From assembly GCA_013397935.1 (NCBI GenBank), contig VZRN01004254.1, forward strand, positions 124,001 to 188,000: a DNA stretch of 64,000 nucleotides, in the 5' to 3' direction. The position numbers and the translations under genes are program-made. Shown in pieces: positions 27,101-42,000 of this stretch (position 1 is its first letter; each line of letters begins with the position of its first letter). The stretch is from Dasyornis broadbenti (Eukaryota; Chordata; Aves; Passeriformes; Dasyornithidae). The notes beneath the pieces are model-generated. The model worked only from the letters and a program-made list of their open reading frames with translations. It had not been told where the DNA came from and did no database searches.

Positions 27101-30100
27101 ACACTGAAGGGTCTTTATTATTTTCCAAAATCTGTTATTACTATTAATGGTAGTTTTCCAGCATCAGCACGATTCTTACATTTTCCAGCTGACCCAGACG
27201 AAACAACAACTCTTGTGCTGCCAAACCTTAATGAGATTGAGTTTGACCACACTCATATAACACTGAGCTTCACACAGAGAAAATTTGAGGTTAAGCAAAC
27301 AGCACTGTGTTGTGCTAGTATTTATGTATCAATGCAATATAGTAACTAAATCTATTCAGAAGAAAACAACTAACAATTCAAATGTTGGTTTTGTGAATTA
27401 CATTGATTTCAGTGAAAGCAATAATCATCTGGATGGTATTTTTAGAAAATAAGTGGAAAAAGTTAGTAATCAAAAGAACACATTCTGTGATCACACTAAT
27501 CTGTGCTGCTTTTCACATGACACTTCCTGGCACAGTAGACTCTGATGGCATCAAAAAACGTAGGACAATTGTAAAGAATGATTTTTTTCATAAAGCAAGA
27601 AGCCTCTCCAGAACAATTCATATGTAGGACTTAAAGAAGGGTTTGATTTTTTTAATCAGGACTTCTTGGAAAGAACAAAAAGTTAGATATTCAGTTAATT
27701 AAGACTTAACTACTCCACTTTTCTACTTTCAGTGATTTGCCATCATTTACACTCTTAAAGTCCGTGCAAATTATGCAAAGTAGACAGATGCATTTGTGCA
27801 CCAGGACGCAGAACTGTACAGCGGTCATAAAAATACAACTGTGATGAGTGTTACTACTCTTCTCAGAGTAATACAAAAAGGAAAATGCTTCTAAAATTAT
27901 GGTTCTCAAGTGACTAAAATATAAACTTCTGTTCTATCCTTCTGGATTCTACAAATAATCTTCATGCCTCTTTTTTATTTACTGGTTGCCTCCCTACACA
28001 ACAAATCTAGGAATGTTAATTGCTTATCAAGCTACAATCCAACAATGAGAGATCGATTTGAACATTTAGACTTCCAAATTTAGACGACAGCAGTATGACA
28101 ATCTGTTGGTAAGATATTCACATCCTCAGGGGACAAGTTTATTAGTGTTCAGTGTCTCAAAATAAAAAACAAAAGGCAATTTAAATGTCCAGGCCCAAAC
28201 AGTAAAGCAATTTTCTTTCTTTGGAGCCTGTATCCAAACCATCACCTTCAGATCCCTTGTCCAGGTGAAAGACAATAGGAAAGATCACAGAGCAACCTTA
28301 AGATTTAGTGGGAAAATATCTCAAGAATTCAAAAACTAAGTAGGAATGCTCTGAAGATTGAAAATTTACTCTGCAAAAAGGCTGAATCAGTTAGATCTTC
28401 AGGATGTGCAATATAGGTTACTCAGGTCTATAGTAAAGTAATATAAAGACATTGTGACTGCAACATATGATCCAAAATACATATTAGAAAGCAATGTGGA
28501 TCCCCTGGAGCAGGATGGAAACGACATTCCAATCAAATTTTAAAAACCGTATGTATAAGTAACATATAATAACATTTTAAGAATAGAGAATAATGAGAAA
28601 GAATCAAGTGAGAGCCACTGAATAGAGGAAAGATTCATACTGACTTCAGTAATTTTGAAGTCCAGTTTGAAGAAAGAATAAACACATCAAAGCAAACAGT
28701 CTTTGTAGAATAGTTTGCACAGCAGGAAAACTGTAAAGTGGTTCCTAATAACATTCCAGCAAAGTCATGCTAGAGGACATTACAAGTTGCAAAGACAAGC
28801 TTTCACAAGGTGAGAAATGCTAGGATAAAAGTAGTCTACACTTAATTCAATCCCTTGAGCAAGTACCTTACAATAGGTCAGTTAAAGTCACATACACAAT
28901 TTTTACATGCAAATTTACTGCACAGAGGAGATGGTTGTTCAGAAATGCTGCTTATTCAACAAACCACTTTCCTCAATTTTATAAAAGAGCTCTTGCAACA
29001 CAACAAGCATTTTTCAAGCCTTGCTGTGTTAACAGATGTTCTTTTTTTGCTCCCTAATTGCTCATCTATTATGACAAAATGTAACACTATACATCTGTCT
29101 CAAAGGACAGATTTAATTTCCAGCTGAAACAACAGATTAATTTTCCTTATCTTTATGAAATGGAGAGTATAAATGCACTTAACCTCCGTTCCCCATCTTT
29201 TGATTAAGAGTGCTAAAAGACAAATCAGAGATTGTGCATTTTGAGACACCTAGACCTGATTTCTCTGAGAAGCAGCTGGCTCGGCACTTCTGATATAGCT
29301 GAGTGCTCACACTTCACCAACCACAAAGAATTAAATTCTAGCACTCAGAAATGAGGAAGACTAAACTGGTGACTACTTTTTAAAGATTCAAGTTTAAGAG
29401 GCTTGCCTAAAACTACTGCTTTCAGATTTGTGGGCAGATTTGTGCCCAAGTACTGCACAGCCTTTCAAACTGAACAGCCTGAACACTCAGCTATCACTTT
29501 CACCCTTCAATTAATGCCCCACTTCACTCGCCCACAAACACGTCAACAACTCACACACCTACCTGTGCATGCCTCACCATACCACCCCGCTTCACCCCCA
29601 GCACAGCCTCTCCCTGGGACTTTCAGGAGGCTGTGCCTCTCAAGCAAGGTACGACACGGTACTGAAGTTCACAGCAGAGCACACGAGCACAGCAAGGTTG
29701 GATTGACATTGCCTATACAAACCACAGCTTTCAAAGCTTTTGATTTGCAACTATCTAATGCATTGAACATTACAACATTAATTTGTTGTAAGCAAATCTT
29801 GATTTTCATAAATAAATGTTATCTGGGAGAAATCAATGCCTCACATCCTCCCTGAACAATCTGCACACACTGCAGCACCCACAACCTCTCCTCCATGCAA
29901 CTGCTCAACTTTGGACTATTTGTACAGCCCTAATTCTTACCTCCCTTCTGTGTTCTCCATTTCACCTTACGCTTAACCCCAGGCTATGTGCCTGAAAAAC
30001 AGGACTAATATTTCTTCTCCTACCACTGCCCCCCAATCAGGATCTTGTTTCATTCCCATCTGAACTAGAATTTCCCTCCTTCCATAAGTCCTTGGCCCAA

Positions 30101-33005
30101 GAGAGGGGTATATTGTTCAATCACAGTTCTGGTAAATGGACTGTGTTCATCCAAATCACTGAAGATTCACTCTCAGAAGTAACTGAGTACAACTTCGTAA
30201 AGTTTATAATACTGTTAGTTGTTGAAAGAGATCACTATGTATTTTCATGAGTCACCAGAACTTGTATTTCTTCTTGATAGGGAAAACAAGCACCTTTTTA
30301 GATTTTCAAACCTAGCACCTTTTCAAAAGTGAACTTTTCTGGACAAAATGTCACTATAGAGTATGTCCATAAGGTAGATATATTAATTAACATCACATCA
30401 CATATTTATTATATGTATATATAATTATACAGAGTACAAGTAATACATAATACTGAAAATATTACATCTACTAAAATTATAACAAATTAAATTATGCCTG
30501 GCTATTCCAGTTGAAGGTCTGGAAGCAACTCTTATAACCCTAAAAGTGGCATTTCCTTAAAGCAGAACTTGTTAAAAAAGGTTGATAGTGGGTGTGGTGG
30601 TAGAAGTAGCCAGCTTTGTACAGCTAAGGCATGCAATTAAGCAGACTGAAGATTAAAGTAGTTCTGTGGGACTGCTACAAGTTTTAATCTTTCTGTGTAA
30701 GCTTGAAGCTCTGTATTATGAACTCAGCCTCAAGCTACTTGATGGGCAGGTCTGTCCAAGATCAAAGACAAACAATTCAGTCCTTCAGTCATGAGGTTCT
30801 TCAGGTTTCTGGTTTAGTTTCTTGGTTTTCTACCTTTTTTAAAAAAAAAGAAAACCAGAGTATACTGTTTTACAGAACTTGCAACTTTTCTTAGTACAAA
30901 TAAATAAGAAAAAAAGAGATGAGATTTTAACATTTTCAGCTGGTCCTAATGATATTCTGTGCTTTTAAGCCAACAGGCAAAGATACTTAAATAATAAAAC
31001 CAATTCTGGATGGCATCTTCTATGTTCAAATGTAATTGCTTTTCTGAAGGGCATTTCAGAATGAAAACAATGCTGCTAACATCTACTTGTAACATATACA
31101 CAATTACTTCTTTAAACTAGTGTTAAACTATTGAAAGCTGATCAAGATACAAATGAAAATAGCTGTAACTGAGAAAGCTTTCTACAAAGAAATATTATAG
31201 AGCAGAACTACACAGTATTGTAACAGTAGTAAGTCTGGAACCCAAAATTTCAGTACAAGCATCTTTAATTTCTACTATATTAAATATCTCAATAAAAGCT
31301 ACACAGACTAAGATATACATAAATACTTCCTTGGATGTGCATAATTATTTGTTTTCCATTAATAGGAACAGAACATACCAGATAAAATAAGTAGTTCAAT
31401 AATTTCTGCATCTCCCAGATAGGCAGCAGCATGTAAAGGGGTCCTTTTCTCATTATCCTGTAGTAAGAGGGGGGAAAAAAGGTTTTATTTAAAATAAAAA
31501 AAAAGTATGATTTAACATTTTGTATGTTATGAAAAAACACTGCATAAAAGTTCATCTTCCAAATATTGTACATTTTATATTTTAAAAAAACATAATTACT
31601 CTAAAGATACCCTTCACATTTACTAAGACAAGCATGCTTCTCCCTAAGGAGCTCTTAACACATACATCATCAACCCCTGCTTTCCTTGACACACACAGGA
31701 TGCTCATCACATCTTTGGATTAACCCACCAGTTATAAATCACCATTCACTTGTCTCCAAAGACAAGAACTTGAGTCTGTCCAACACAGTTAAAAACAATG
31801 TGTCATTGTCATATGCAACAATTAGTGAGAAACATTTTCTTTGTGAAGTTTAAAGCAATTTCAGAAGTTATTATTTTAATAGAAAATAGAAAAGAAACTA
31901 GAGTGTTTCAGGGCAAAAATAGTGGAATCCAATTTCAACAGTTTCATTTATTGTAAATAAGCAAAGAGAAGGTAGAGGTGAAACTTATTTTGCAAAAAAC
32001 CCACTCTGTAAGCAGCATCCAGTACTTTTAATTAATTCAAGCTGATCGAAGGCTCTTCTGAAGGTACAAGTAGGAGATCTTATTTATCCATGCACAATAT
32101 ATACCAATGAAGATTCTCTTTTGAAAGATTAACACAAAATATCTCTCAGCTCTTTCAGGATCAGTGCCAATTTCCCTGCACCAGTTTTTAGCTTAACCAG
32201 AAAAATAAGATCACATCACAGTGAGTGATAAAAATGAACAAGAACCAACCAGTTTGCTCTCTGAGGGAAGGCTGGTGAGAAATCAGAAAAGAGACAGATA
32301 ATCAGTCAGCATCCTGGTTCTGACCTAAGCCCTGTTTGGATGTCTATATCTTTTTAGCAGAGTTTCAAATACACTGGGGGTGAGGGATCAAGATTATATG
32401 GAGCAAGAAATTTTAAGTGGCAAGACATTTCTATTAATTCAACTGTTGTGCTATGACTATCATAAAATTAACATACATTTTTTATTGCCATTTTATTGTG
32501 AAAAGCATTCTTCTCCCTTGCTAGACTAATCTTATTCGGGGAATCCCGACTTGAGAGCTAGTATCATCTAAGAATAAAATTAGAGTTCATGGTAGCAAAG
32601 ATCTTATAGCAAAACTGGAACTGAGACCTAAGAAGTTCTTCTATAACATAAAGAACAACTTCAGAATTCAGAACATTCAAACCACCCCCACTAGGAAAGC
32701 ATCACCACACACACAACCCCTTGCCCTGAACAACCTATTCCCTGTCTAGTTCCTGCTCAGAAAAGGTCAAAGCTACACAGTTCACCATATTAGCAATGTT
32801 TCCTAACAAAATTTTCTGAATTACATGCAAGAAATTCCAAATTGAGCAGTGTAAACCTGACACTGATGCACCCTAAGGAATCAATGCTACACTTATCACC
32901 AACACCACATAGTACCTCACTAATTTCTTTCTAGTATGTCTCAAATGCAGCTTACACATCTAGAATAATAAAAGACAGGTCCCTGGCATCGAGGACTTGC
33001 TATCT

Positions 33006-33066
<61 letters not shown>

Positions 33067-36000
33067 GGAAAAAGAAAAATACTAGAAGCACAAGGGACAA
33101 AGAAAAGCAATACATATACTAAACTTGCTTCCCCAGCTGAAAGACAGTAAAGACCAGCCAGCAATGAAAATCTGTTTTCATTCCTCCAGTTTAGAGAACA
33201 GAGCTCCTATAGGTAGCTAGCATTGAAGCCTTTTTGATAATGCTAAAGAGCCTGTGAACTAGAGATTAAGGAACATAGAATGAGTATGATAGTGTACTGT
33301 CTGCAATTTCATCACAGAATTAGAGAAAATAAGATGGGTCATGAACACATTCTTCTGTAGAAACAGCATTTACACAGCAACATGAGCAAAAACTGCATTC
33401 CCCACTTAAACGGCAAAACATTATTATAAAAATGTTCATCACGTGTGTTGTTGGTGTCTTTGTTTTTGTTTAGTTTTTGTTTTTTCATTTTTCGTTGGTT
33501 TTTTGTTTGTTTTGGGGTTTTGTTTGTTTGGGGGTTTTTTTGTTTGTTTTGGTTTTTTGTTGTTTTTGTTTTCGTAGGGGTTTTTTTTCAGTTTTGAACG
33601 TCTCAGTGACAGAAGTCATACAAGTAACCAATGTGATAGAACGAATCAGAAATCTTACAATAAAATGGTGGACAGAAGAGAGGTGTTCATCTAGAATTGC
33701 ACTAATCACCAAGCCACAAATACATTTTCCTGAAATATCCATGGTCCAAATTTCTGACGAATTTCAGACATACTTCTCCAAAAAGTCCAACCTCTATTAA
33801 TGAAAACATTAAGCATCCTGAAACCATCAAGATACAAATATAAAAGCAGTGTAAACACAGGAAAAATTTCCACTCCAGCATTCCTGTTTCCAAGCTGCGA
33901 ATTTCCAGTCATGCAAATATTTCAGTTTTGCTGTTCTTAAGCTGACAAATGGAAAATACTCAAAGCCCAACTCCCAGTTCTGCAGCAGGGGAGTACAAAA
34001 TGGGAGTACAGGTATGCAGGAGGTTGGAGATGTCCCTGGTGTCTGCAGCACCAGGGCAGCACTGCTGGGACACTCATGGCTTGTCACCTTCTGGGTCAAC
34101 TCCAGAGTTTGGTATTTCAACAATCCCTAGCCCCAGGGTACCTACCAACCACAAATATTCCACAAATATTCCAATATTGCTGAGGGTGCTTTGACAGAAG
34201 CCCTGGCCTTTCTTTCCCCTCTAGTTTCATAGCTGGCTTTTTTTTTGATGCTTCTAAACTATTTATTTTTAATTTAACTTCTCTGTGCAAAAGTTTTTGC
34301 TTTAGTATTTAAAAACCTAGTTTTCAGAACTTGGTATAAAAGCAGAAGTGCTGCATTCAGCAACCTCTCATGAAGAAGTTTTTACTTCTACTAAAGAAAA
34401 ATTCTCATTTTGTTCCATCTGAAGCCTTACATTTAATTAATGAATTTTATTAAATGAAATCTGAGTAAAATCGAAGAGAATTCTGCATTTTAAATACTGC
34501 TAAAGTACTGCTGAACAGATCAACTACTTTTTATTAAACAGATAATCATTTGATGAACAAACTTCATCAACAAATACAAATTACTGCATAAACAGGATTA
34601 CGTTAAATAACATTAAGAAATCTTTCAGATATAACAAGGAACTTTGGAAGCTAACATCTTACAGCACTGGTATTATCATACTAATATAAATACTGGCCTC
34701 AATATTCTTCCTTTAATTTCATAAACTTAAATGACACTAAAAGAAAAGTTTCAGTAGAGAAGGGATTTTGTACATAATAGTCGCCATTATACAGAATGTA
34801 AAATCTAACACTGTTGGTACTGTTTAATTCCAAGTATTGCAGTGCTGCAGCACTATTTCACAACATAGAAAAGCAAGTGTTGTGGCACCTTCATTTTCCA
34901 ATTCAAAAATCTGCAAGGCAAATGGCACTATTACAACTCTAAATCAGCTGTAATGGTAGTAAGGAAACAGATCACACTAACTCCATTAAGCAGGTTTTAC
35001 ATAGCTGAAAGAGAACTTTCAACTTTTTAAAACTTCCAGTAGAAACACCAAAGGAATTTATATTCCCAGTAAGAAACTCACAAGTTTAATTCCAGATATT
35101 GGTCAATGTTGCCACTAAACTAAAAAGCAGTAAAAGGGCTCAGTTCTTAAGAAACCAGTTTTCAGAATGGCAGTTCTGTATCACAAAACCCCCAGCATCA
35201 TATCTATATGTGCCTTTGGGATTGCATTATGTGAAAAATATATAATCCTGCCATTCCCGGTACTTCCATTCATCAAGTTTCCCACGCATTTCATCTACAC
35301 AGGAATTTGCATAAGATGACAACACAAGAAATGCATAGGAAAAGGCCTTATGACCCCATTAAAACTAAATTTGGAATAAAGTGACATGGATAGTGGCACT
35401 GTGAGCTTCTTCATAAACTCTCCTAGCCTAGAACAATGGTAATGCCACCTTTGTTTCTTTTTACCTAAACCAGAAGCTTTAATTGCTTCACTGTGTATTT
35501 CATGTATCAAAATTGCTACAAGGGACAAATCTATGCTAATTTAAAGACACAGGTTTCAAACCTACCTCTTTTTACAGTATCCTTGATAACAATTTATTCC
35601 TGGTTTGGGTTCTATTTCAGTAATTGATTTAGAATAACTACATACAACTACAGAGAGTTTTAAGGAGCTAGATGCCTTAAAGGCAGATCTCTTATCCCAT
35701 GCATATCCAGTAAGACTGCCATAACCAGCCTATGACTTCCCCAAGAGTATATTAGAATATAACTTCAATTTGCCCTCCATATAGTTCAACATGTACTGAT
35801 CTGGAACCTTGAATTAAGTATTTTTGGAAAAAGCCTGAATGCAATTTCCCCCTTCAGAAAAACTCCTCTTTAGCCTATCTGCTCTTCAAAACCAAATTTT
35901 GCAATAACACTTTAAAATATTCTCATTATTTCATGACCACACTTACAAAATATCATTTAATAGGTGTTTTGTCCTGTATGACTTGTCATCTGTCTGCTTC

Positions 36001-39000
36001 TAGTACCATCTGTTCCTCATCGAAATAAACCCTAAATACACGATCACAAATCTTAAACAAGTTTCAATTCCAACATACCCTGCAGTATCTTTAACAAACA
36101 TTCTTTTAAAGTGAAACTGGGTTTAAATATAACTCTCAGTGAATTTTTCAGTTAGGTTAGAGAGACAAGACTTTTCAACCAGGATGATGTATAACTCCTG
36201 AGTTCATGGAAAATGTGTAAGAACATGATTACAAAGTATTTCCAATTCTTCAATAGTGTCCAGTACCACAGAGGTCTTTCCCTGTGTGAAGTCCCAGTGC
36301 TATATTTGGGAATCATTACAACAACAATTTTTAGTTACAGAGTTTTGCTATAATTTTTAGAATAATCATTTCATCAGGCAGAATACTTGTCTACACTAAC
36401 TAAATTTCTTGTTCCCATATAGAAAAAAGAACACATGTAAATATTTGGCCTTTACATTCCAACTTTAAACTTCTTAGAAGTTTACTTTAGGTACTAGATT
36501 CCTAAAATGAGGACTAACTCTTCAGAAGTATGTTCAATCATAACAGTGTCTTAAAAACACATGGCTAGCATTTGAAATTTAGTGAAATGAAAATAGAAGA
36601 AAAAGATTAAGTGCTAGACTTTCAAGACTTGTAAATATGTGAGAAATTAATACCGTATCCCTACCCTACCTTAACTGTAACTCATCTGTTATTTCTTTGG
36701 ATTTTTTTCTCATATTTTTAAGTCAATTCTCAGAACTTTGCATTGTTAAAAATTAACTAATTTCTAACTAATTTTGTTTCACATAATTTTTGGACGCAGA
36801 ACTCTATTTTCTCACCGTATTTCAAAGTTAAGATGTATATCCAATATAGAGAGCAAGCTAATGTTATACTAATGGTCTCCTGCGTGCTTAAAATATGAAG
36901 AAAGCATGACAGTAACCACAAAAATAATATGTATTACATGACTAACCACAAAGTATCCTTTGAAGCCAGATGATAGATACATTTTAGTTGAAATTATTAG
37001 ATTTGTCATACTGACTCCATTAATTTCTTCAACTAATTGTTATGTTCCTATATGTATGAACAATTGTACTGCATTTGAAAGAAACATTTTTGAAAGCCCA
37101 GTATTAAACTTTCACTAGTAAGACCTTATGACTTCTCATTATATTTCAGGACATATCCTCTTCATGCTATCTATTAGGAGAGCAGAACAAATGCAGACCT
37201 CCAAACAATCACAAAAAACCAGGGAGGAATCTTTGCCCTCTTGCTCATTAAGACAGAGCAATGACTTGAGAGACCTTATCTTGCAGGAGAAAAGTGATTT
37301 TAGCAACAAGGGTCACGTCAGCCGTAATCTGCCAAACCCCAGTGCTGTTTCTAGTTCAGATCTTTAGTATCAGTTTAATAGTTCACGCTCTCTTCTTGTT
37401 TCTAGTTGACAATAATAATAATAATGATAATAGAAACACCAACAATAAAAACTGTGGCACCATGGATTAAACCACAAAAACTTTTACTCATGAGTAACAC
37501 TTGTGGCATTGTGAGTTTGTGGAGGCCTTAAATAAACTGGATGGCAGCTGTATGTTACAATAAAAAAAAAAAGCTAAGTCAGGAGAGAACTACAAAGTAG
37601 CCTGGAAAAATACCACCAGAGCACCATTTCATGACAAACCAAGAGTTTACCTGAACACAAGTCATTTTAAACACTTGTGTTGCTTGAGATCACAAGCTCA
37701 CAGTTTTCTAAATTGCCACAAGTAACAAGAATAAAATATGAAGTCCCATAATAAGATAATCTTGAGTAGATCTACACTGACACACAAAACAACCAGGAAG
37801 CACTGTCCTTGTAGCATGTTAGAAAAAATTACTACTAGCTGTATAATTCCAAAGGAGACACTAATTTTCCGCTCCAAAATCTGATTTTCCAAATATCAAA
37901 ATCAAACACTCAGCAACTGCAGATGGTCAGATTTTGCATATGGGCATATTTCAGAAACAAGACAGAGTTTAACTTGAGTCTAGGTGAACGGCATGAGCAG
38001 AAGCAGGGGAAACCCATGCTGAGTGGCATTAAAAACTAGAGAAATGAAAAAATCTGATCTATTCTGATTTCATTACTAACGGCAGTCATAACTGGCTAAG
38101 AAATTCTGCTATAAAAACTATGAAACTATATTCACATTTCCACCATGAGAAATGAATGAATAAGAGCAACACAATGAACCTTGGTCAGGAAACGTCCTTC
38201 CCCTGGACAGTAAGTTGTCTGTCATGGTGAAAGCCTTTGGGGGGAAAAAGAAGTATATATGCCAAATTGGACTTTCAGAGTCTATAAAAACAGTGACCAG
38301 GTATAATGCATTTCATAACCAAACAACTGTCCTTTCCATTTCTGACCACTGGAATACCCCAGGCAATCAAGTTTCCTTCCTAACATGATACCTGGGGAAT
38401 ATTTAGTTTTACAAAACAAAGGGAGGTTAAACATTTGAGTTTTACCTTTACCTAGAGGGGAGCAGAATGACACTATCTGTTTGCACACCACTGCATGCAA
38501 ACAAAAGAGAATCCCCACCAAGAAGGAGGCAGGGAAGAATTCACATTGCATGGCTTTGCTGTCTGGACATACTTTGCAGTTCCAAAAGCATCCTAGTTTT
38601 GCATGACACCTACAGGCATTTTAAAAATGGAATCTTTGTGACCGAATTTAAAGCTCAAGTTCACAGAACAGCACTAAATCCATGGAAAATAATTTACTTC
38701 CCATTCAGCTAATGATTCTGGTCAAATAACAAACCTAAAACTGATAAAAATCTTTATCCTTACTGAACTACTGCATACAATTCATACACAATAGAAAAAC
38801 TTATAAACAAAAAGCACATTGAAAGTTTGGTTCATTTCTAAAATGCCTGAACACTAAAAGCAATCTGGTGGGAATCACTTCAAAATAAGTTCACACAGAA
38901 AAAACATTCTTTTATATATATATATGAGATAGAGATGTATTGGAACATTCACTTACATGCAACCACTTATTAAAAATTACTTTTCAGAAAAAAAGATAGC

Positions 39001-42000
39001 TCACTTGTATCTTTGTACTATTTTTAAATAACACCTGAAAATACCTTTTACAGAAATTGTACAAAAAATATCAAGAGTTCAAGTTATATGAGCAAATATC
39101 GGATGCCAAAGTGCTCTTGTCCTAAAGACAATCCAGTCCAACTTTGGCACTCAGTAGAACTACTTGACAGGAAGAGGACAAGAGAAAGTTTGCTGGCTTA
39201 ACTTTTATTGAATCCCAAACTTCAATGTCCATAGAAACTCAGAAAAGTGCAATTTTAAATGTAAGTTGATAGTAAACTACCAAAAAAGATTGGTAAAAAA
39301 GGGACCTGAAGTTCAGAACAACTCATGTTATTAAATAATACTATTCCAGACCTCTTTTAATTAAAAAGTTAACTTCAAATGCTGTCTTACATCACAAGAA
39401 TCAGGTACAAAATACCATTCAGGTTTAATTATTTGAAACCCTGTTCCTCTTAAAAGAGTGGCCCCAGAAGAAAGACACACAAAAGTGAGTCACATTTACA
39501 GCAAGAAACAACTATTAAGCTTCAAACTCCAGCTAAGATTATGACTGCTGGACCTTACAGCCAGTTAAAGTCTCATTCAAAACATAAGAATAAAAAATTC
39601 TCATTTAAATATGTACAGCAAAAATAAATACAAGTTATTTTGATGCGGTTAAGATGCTTAAAAAGTCAGATTCAGTACATGAGCATGTCTTATTCACATA
39701 TGAGAAAAGGAGTACTTGAGGTGTTCTGGTAGATATTGCATCATTATTTCTCACAACTAAAGAGGTCCACAGCAAGAAGACTTTTTGACTTGTAGTCAAA
39801 TATTTCAAGAAGCAGATTTTGAAACAATTAAACATCTGTATTTTTCCACTTCCACTTCTAATTCACCTCAAAACCATTTATCTTCAATTATTCTTTTTTG
39901 AAAGTAGTCAGTCAGAGTGTTTTTTGGCAATACACATCTTCTCATACCCTTTAACCCTTATGTTCCATGCAGGTTTTGTAATATTGCTATGACAATTCTG
40001 CTGGTCAGGTTTTAGAACTTGTGTACAGAACAAGTACAGATTGTAAGAAAAGCTAAACTTAGATTTTTACATGCTTTGACATTTTTATGTGCTATGTAGA
40101 GATTTTTACACAACATATAAATGTTTCTGGCTGAATGATCAAGGCCAGGATTTCTTGTGAGCAAACTCAAGCATTCATTTGGATATTGGACAAAGACCTG
40201 AATAACTAAGCAGGTTTTGTGAGTTGCTGCTCCCTTTCACTGAAAAGTTCCGAACTCAAGAATTGGGCGCATTTATCACTAATAAAGGTTACTGAATTCT
40301 TGCCCAATACATAGAACAAATAAAGAGCTATTCTGTACTCTTTGGTAAGAGCAACTTGATCTTACAGTTCAGCTGAGGCATTTTGGATGCATATTCCTTC
40401 CTTTAACTTGGGAATAAAAAGAGAGCAACTGTTAGGGCCAAGAGTATTTTTTAGTATGCTAGATCACTGTAGGGGAGAGAGAAAAAAAAAGTTACTGAAA
40501 TTAAAAAATACCCATAAACCTCTATAGCATTCAGAACTCTGCTATATTAAAAACAATAAACACACAAAACCCCAACAACAACCACCACCAAAAAAAACCC
40601 AAAAAACAAAAAACAAAAAAAACCACCACAAAAATCTCCAAACCAATGACATATCATTGAAAATAACTGCCCTTGGCTTTACCCTTCCCAAATGCCAGCT
40701 ACACGATCTGTAAACATTTACCTAGTATTTACGGCAGAAGAAAACCCCAGCTTTTAATCAGAATGCAGTTGCTGGTAACGAAAATGGTAAATAATTCTGA
40801 AACTATTTGGAAAAAAAAAAAAAAGGCAGTATGAGAAAACAATAGATTTTCCATAATGAGAGTACAGTGCTGTGGAGCACATTATGTAACCCAGCTTGTG
40901 CTCACAGAGTGGGCTGGAATAGGGGCACTGCCTCGTCTTACAGTGTCATCATCTGTAATGTCTGAGGACACAAATAAGAAAATATGCCAAGAGAGAAAAC
41001 AGTACAATACAGGCTCTGTTTATGCTCCAGTGAAAGATCACACACCACACTAGGTAAGGTATGCACATCTCCATCACAGTTTAAATCCAGCACATTACGT
41101 TCAGGCCACCGACACTTTTGTTCAGAAAAGCTGGGGTTTCTGCCCTTTTCATTGCGAAGGCAAGTGCTCAAATGACAACGACCGATGTAAAACAGTATTT
41201 GTACCACTAACTGCATTGTCTTGCAGACAAGAAAAGATGTGCTTTTCAGGTTGTGTGTTTAATGTTAGCACCTCTTCTTGGAGCAAGCCAAAATATTTTC
41301 CTAGTGTGTGTTAAGTTAAACAGCTTCATGAAGTAAAGTCATCTTGTTGGAATAAGCAAAGCCCTTCTGGTTAAGAGACACTTAGACTATTCTGAACTCC
41401 AAATAGCATACAACACAATCTATGCTAATACAGAGGCAAACTGCTAGGCAAGAAAAGTCCTGCAGAACACATCTGTTCTGAAGAAAAAGAGTAAAGTAAG
41501 AGTAAAAAAACCTTCCACCCAACACAGTCTGCAACAGCAAATGGAAATCCCCCACTCTGATCACAAAAGAAAGCCAACAGAAAGTCTCTGATAGTGAGGA
41601 TAAAACCTCATCTAAAACTGCTGGTTACCTTAGGATCAAAGTGTCTTACTTGCACTATTTCTTAGGCTAAGTGGACATGGGATAAGCTAAGAACATAACT
41701 AATTATAGAAAAAACTTGCAACAACTAAGGCAAGATACTTGCACTCCTTTGAGACAGCAAGTCAGCATCATGTAATTTATTTATAAGTTACCATAATTAC
41801 ACATATACATATGTATATAACTAGTATTTCATGCAAATTCAAACATTAAATTAATGATCAGGAAGGATGATAATAATAAAGTAGGGCTTCAAAAGATGGA
41901 AAAGAGAACAGAATTCCACTGGTTTTGGATTCAGAAAGGTACAGACTGATATCATAGGACTGAGAAAATACCCCCTCAAAACTTCATAATCAAGACATTG

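Noticed and set aside
29403..29855. Longest open frame of the window (150 codons, plus strand)
   Set aside because: It opens with TTG rather than ATG, has no recognisable domain or splice border, lies inside an intron antisense to ANKRD28, and owes its Pro/His/Thr-rich composition to a C-rich patch.
33477..33912. Several overlapping frames on both strands
   Set aside because: They are produced by the T/G-rich low-complexity tract and its flank. No splice or family support.
41804..41819. 16-bp palindrome atatacatatgtatat
   Set aside because: It is an AT-rich self-complementary stretch of the kind common in introns. No repeat family or conserved neighbour.
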